This document shows positions 61,469 to 64,000 of a stretch of 64,000 nucleotides of DNA, one piece after another (within the stretch, counting starts at the first letter, position 1; every line of letters begins with the position of its first letter). The notes under the pieces were generated by a model. The model was not told where the DNA came from. It saw nothing but the letters and a program-made list of their open reading frames with translations, and did no database searches. The DNA comes from Acinetobacter sp. ANC 4204 (GTDB lineage: Bacteria > Pseudomonadota > Gammaproteobacteria > Pseudomonadales > Moraxellaceae): assembly GCF_002135205.1 (NCBI RefSeq), contig NZ_NEFZ01000001.1, positions 62,001 to 126,000 on the forward strand, written 5' to 3'. A program made the translations under genes and the position numbers.

Positions 61469-61642
61469 TTAAGCATACAAAGCATCACGCAAATTCTTAA
61501 CCCGCTCTTTCAGCTTAATCATGATGCCATCTATCGCCAACATCTCATCACGAGTTAAACCTGAACGGCTTAAGTTTTGGTACTTAGACAGTTCAGTACT
61601 ACAAAATTCTAAGTCTTTTTTCGCTTGTACTTTATCTGTCAT
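61469..61642 (-). CDS. Small helical phage protein
   Basis: A 57-residue protein from ATG 61642 (KVQAKKDLEFCSTELSKYQN ... MIKLKERVKNLRDAL). Helical and probably coiled-coil-forming. The frame stays open upstream, but a terminator hairpin (61665-61700) lies across it, so the start after the hairpin is preferred. Function unknown. Confidence 0.6.
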   Translation of the reverse strand: MTDKVQAKKDLEFCSTELSKYQNLSRSGLTRDEMLAIDGIMIKLKERVKNLRDALYA

Positions 61643-61664
61643 AACACTACCCAATAAGAAAAGA

Positions 61665-61700
61665 AAAACCCCGCCAATAATGCATATTGAGCGGGGTTTT
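61665..61700 (-). terminator. Terminator upstream of the small helical gene
   Basis: AAAACCCCGC / GCGGGGTTTT perfect 10-bp stem with a 16-base loop; on the minus strand TTTTTCTTTT follows. Confidence 0.8.
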
Positions 61701-61750
61701 ATGTGCCGTAATCCGTTCGGCAAAAAGGAAATGTAAATTACTCAATAAAA

Positions 61751-61782
61751 AACCCGCTTACCTCTCCCAAAGTAAGCGGGTT
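61751..61782 (-). terminator. Second terminator in tandem
   Basis: AACCCGCTTAC / GTAAGCGGGTT, an 11-bp stem with a 10-base loop, followed on the minus strand by six T. It ends the small gene at 61885; with 61665 it forms a tandem pair. Confidence 0.8.
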
Positions 61783-61884
61783 AAATTTGCGCTTTATTAC
61801 TAATTCTTTAATTCATCTTTATTTTTCACAGAATATAATCCCATTGTTTCACTATGATGAATAAATCACTCAATTTCTTAAATA

Positions 61885-61998
61885 TCACTTAACTTCTTTC
61901 ATACAATCACGACACACCTTGATTTCTTCATTATCAACTGTGTAATCGATCTCAGTCGCACCATGCAGGCCGAATAAACACATTAACAGTCGGAGCAT
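61885..61998 (-). CDS. Small phage protein, 37 residues
   Basis: A short gene reading MLRLLMCLFGLHGATEIDYT ... CRDCMKEVK. GGAGAAAAG stands just upstream of ATG 61998. The C-terminal C-x-x-C could bind metal. Flanked by terminators on both sides, so it is an independent unit. Confidence 0.6.
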   Translation of the reverse strand: MLRLLMCLFGLHGATEIDYTVDNEEIKVCRDCMKEVK

Positions 61999-62264
61999 TA
62001 CTTTTCTCCATGCAAAAAAAAGCCCACCTCAGCAGTAGATTGATGTGGGCTTAAACTAAGGACCTTGCAAGGTCATTCAGAAACTACAGCTGTTTCTAGC
62101 AGCAATCATGCATACTTATTCGTGAATTTTTTGTGAAAAAATGAATTAAGAATAAATCAATATTTTATGAATTAACTTTAATTGAAATCTGGGTGCCTTG
62201 ATATTGCTTTCACGGAACATTTCTCAAGGCATTAAAAAACCCATCTTCCAATGAGCTCTTAAAT
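61999..62264. other. Gap with a terminator and a short palindrome
   Basis: No supported gene. It holds the hairpin at 62012-62052 and the 14-base palindrome GACCTTGCAAGGTC at about 62061-62074. Confidence 0.5.
62012..62052 (-). terminator. Terminator upstream of the 37-residue gene
   Basis: AAGCCCAC (62020-62027) / GTGGGCTT (62045-62052); on the minus strand eight T follow. Confidence 0.75.
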
Positions 62265-62483
62265 TCAATTTTTTGGCTTTCGCAATATCAATTCAACTTG
62301 ATCTGTTGCATCACCTAAATCTAAATCATTCGATACCCAGAAGAAATACAGGTCATCACCAATGATATATTTTTGCTTGTAATATTCTGAGGTTTTACCT
62401 TCTTCAATATCTCCAGCCTTAAAGTAGCCTTTATCAAAGTCAAAAGATTGACCATTCAAATCACCACCAATACAAATATTCAA
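62265..62483 (-). CDS. Phage hypothetical protein
   Basis: A 72-residue acidic protein, beta-rich (FDFDKGYFKAGDIEEGKTSE). No recognised family. Flanked by intergenic hairpins. Codon use is like its neighbours. Confidence 0.6.
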   Translation of the reverse strand: MNICIGGDLNGQSFDFDKGYFKAGDIEEGKTSEYYKQKYIIGDDLYFFWVSNDLDLGDATDQVELILRKPKN

Positions 62484-62621
62484 TTTAACGGCCTAACAAT
62501 AATAAACCGAAGTACTGTAACACCAAATGCAAAAAACCCATCAAATGATGAGCGGTAATGTTTTAAGTTTCTGGATAGCCATATTGAAATTTAAACCACT
62601 ACGAATAGAGTTAAACTGCCA

Positions 62622-62652
62622 TAAAAAAAGCCTAATCTGTGTAGATTAGGCT
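62622..62652 (-). terminator. Terminator after the prophage tRNA
   Basis: AGCCTAATCT (62629-62638) / AGATTAGGCT (62643-62652) with a 4-base loop and seven T on the minus strand. It lies 22 bases after the tRNA 3' end. Confidence 0.88.
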
Positions 62653-62674
62653 ATTAACTTTAAATCTTTTTCGT

Positions 62675-62751
<77 letters not shown>

Positions 62752-62843
62752 TCAACGAGTTAGCTTTATACGCCCAATGCACCGACAAAGCAACCTTTAC
62801 TTGAAATATAAGTACTTGTGGCATCAATTACCTAAGGGAAACC

Positions 62844-63131
62844 TCAACCAATACCAACTTCAGTTATAAATTCTGGATGTGCAGCTTTATATTTGCTTAA
62901 CATGCTTTTTTCATTTTCTATAAATGATTTAGGCTCTTCTGACCATGTAGATTTCCGTGAATCTAGGCCCGAATGACTTAGAGCCCAATCAGATACAATG
63001 CCATAAATAAACGAGTTATCAGCGAATACTAATTTTGTTTTCCTACCAATATTACTCATGAAAACTTTATGTGTTGGCAAAGAGCCAAATGTACTAATTT
63101 GAGTGTAGATGTATTTATAGGTTTCAGGCAT
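62844..63131 (-). CDS. Phage hypothetical protein
   Basis: A 95-residue protein of unknown function (GIVSDWALSHSGLDSRKSTW is a distinctive segment). Soluble, charged C-terminus. Separated from the upstream gene by a palindromic terminator. Confidence 0.6.
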   Translation of the reverse strand: MPETYKYIYTQISTFGSLPTHKVFMSNIGRKTKLVFADNSFIYGIVSDWALSHSGLDSRKSTWSEEPKSFIENEKSMLSKYKAAHPEFITEVGIG

Positions 63132-63181
63132 AGAACAAAGTACTTAAATGACAGCTCTAATATACCATTTTAATTATTAAA

Positions 63182-63207
63182 AAAGCCCATCATATGATGG
63201 GCTTTTA
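63182..63207. terminator. Palindromic terminator
   Basis: AAAAGCCCATCAT / ATGATGGGCTTTT, a perfect 13-bp palindrome with A and T arms, 75 bases after the stop codon of the gene at 63283. Confidence 0.85.
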
Positions 63208-63282
63208 TGTCTTGGTCTCGGATAAACCGTAATACGACCAGTATAGTGAAACTATAGCCTAGTCTTCGCTAAAACGAAATAC

Positions 63283-63837
63283 CTATGCCTTTAATTCTTT
63301 GTAAGTATTCTTTTTATATAGCTCAATTGATTTTGATGCTTCATTAATTGCTGACTCTATTGCCATAATCATTAGCTTTTCATATTGCTTCCACGTCATA
63401 CGATAGTTATCAACATTCATCTGCATAGTGTTAATCCCTGCATAATACAAACGTCCTTGAGCAGTAAAGTTATTCTCAAGCTGGGGATCTAAAGAGAAAT
63501 CAATAACCATGCGTGCAATCAAGTAAGCCAAGTGATTCATGGTAATTTGTTCAGGCTCTCGCTTCTTATCTGCCACGGCGTTTTGAAGCATGATATTTAC
63601 CAGGTGCATACGTACGTATTCATAATCACTTTCACACTTACCATCAAAGACAATTAATGAAGTAACTGACTTCGCCAGTTGGGTATCCATCGTAGCAATT
63701 GCACCTAAACGATCTTCGTAATTCAAAGGTTTCTCCCCAGTACCATGCGCTTGCGGCTCAAAGTTTGGTGACTTCGCAGTAATGCCATGAGTCAACCATT
63801 CAAATTGTTCAAATTTATCTGCCATAACTGCACTCAT
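63283..63837 (-). CDS. Phage early-region hypothetical protein
   Basis: A 184-residue helical protein without recognised family (MNHLAYLIARMVIDFSLDPQ is the most distinctive part). Its ATG at 63837 overlaps the stop codon of the upstream nuclease-like gene (ATGA), which fixes the start by translational coupling. Possibly involved in replication or late-gene control, by position only. Confidence 0.65.
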   Translation of the reverse strand: MSAVMADKFEQFEWLTHGITAKSPNFEPQAHGTGEKPLNYEDRLGAIATMDTQLAKSVTSLIVFDGKCESDYEYVRMHLVNIMLQNAVADKKREPEQITMNHLAYLIARMVIDFSLDPQLENNFTAQGRLYYAGINTMQMNVDNYRMTWKQYEKLMIMAIESAINEASKSIELYKKNTYKELKA

Positions 63838-64000
63838 CCCAAATCCCCTACCATCTTCTCTATTTGCTCAATCGCTTTGCCGCTTTTCACTTGCTCGGTG
63901 CTAAACCGTATTACCTGATAACCCATCATTGTTGCTGTGTTGTATTTCTCCAAGTCTGCTATGTAACCCTTTCCCCTTGTATGCCGACCATTACTCCAGA
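63834..64000 (-). CDS. VRR-NUC-like nuclease, C-terminal part (runs off the right edge)
   Basis: The last 54 codons of a gene: WSNGRHTRGKGYIADLEKYN followed by a GYQVIRFSTEQV strand, the end of a VRR-NUC/DUF559 nuclease (GRH, then D-x-E-K-Y-N, then G-x-x-V-x-R-F). The catalytic start is beyond the window. It is the second small nuclease of this type in the prophage, after the one at 60035. Confidence 0.75.
   Translation of the reverse strand, partial: WSNGRHTRGKGYIADLEKYNTATMMGYQVIRFSTEQVKSGKAIEQIEKMVGDLG

Overview
The window looks like the chromosome of an Acinetobacter-type gammaproteobacterium (Moraxellaceae). It is AT-rich, and the left part carries the order bamA-rseP-dxr-cdsA-uppS-frr-pyrH-rimO with glnL/glnG nearby. 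The species is not resolved from this sequence.

Positions 1-25300 are mostly ordinary chromosome. An envelope, isoprenoid and lipid operon on the minus strand (bamA through pyrH) is followed by rimO, then by a divergent nitrogen-control pair (glnL/glnG). Next come an HD hydrolase, a LysR regulator, map, brnQ, an alpha/beta hydrolase, an amino-acid permease with an Lrp-type regulator, and acnB. A PD-(D/E)XK nuclease gene and a decayed gene fragment sit just downstream of acnB, which suggests a small accessory insertion.

Positions 25300-30240 hold small genes: two lipoproteins (one with DUF333-like and I78-inhibitor-like parts), small membrane proteins, a DUF2591/NinX-like phage protein, a zinc-ribbon membrane protein, a three-gene AT-rich cluster and a cold-shock protein. 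This is probably a chromosome/prophage border zone; no attachment site could be fixed.

From about 30300 to the right edge is one large tailed-phage prophage, almost all on the minus strand and running off the window. Read in transcription order from the right edge it has a VRR-NUC-like nuclease, small early genes, an initiator-type tRNA, a toxin-antitoxin pair, a VRR-NUC nuclease and phage metallopeptidase, then terminase (DUF2280 small subunit and large subunit), a DUF935 portal, a MuF head protein, protease-scaffold, lambda gpD-like decoration protein, gpE-like capsid, Mu gp36-like and gpS-like head-tail genes, tail tube, tail chaperone and tape measure. The remaining tail genes and a lysis cassette (holin, SAR-type endolysin, Rz/Rz1) follow. 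No sheath was recognised, so a siphovirus-like tail is likely. An immunity-I-like island (divergent Arc-type repressors, ORF6N antirepressor, Rha-like protein) interrupts the tail genes. UUCG- or GAAA-loop terminators punctuate the late region.

The standout is the MuF gene (53570-55729, minus). It is interrupted by a complete 318-residue intein (54320-55273) placed exactly at the conserved Cys-Arg-Cys motif. The intein has no recognisable LAGLIDADG or HNH nuclease on its own strand. The opposite strand of the same DNA carries a 286-codon open frame (54380-55240, plus) that encodes two helix-turn-helix-like segments followed by a PD-(D/E)XK/Vsr-like nuclease segment, with an extended -10 promoter inside the codons for the intein C-terminus. 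The two frames share exactly the same codon boundaries. This looks like an intein whose homing endonuclease is encoded antisense, with nearly every base coding for two proteins.
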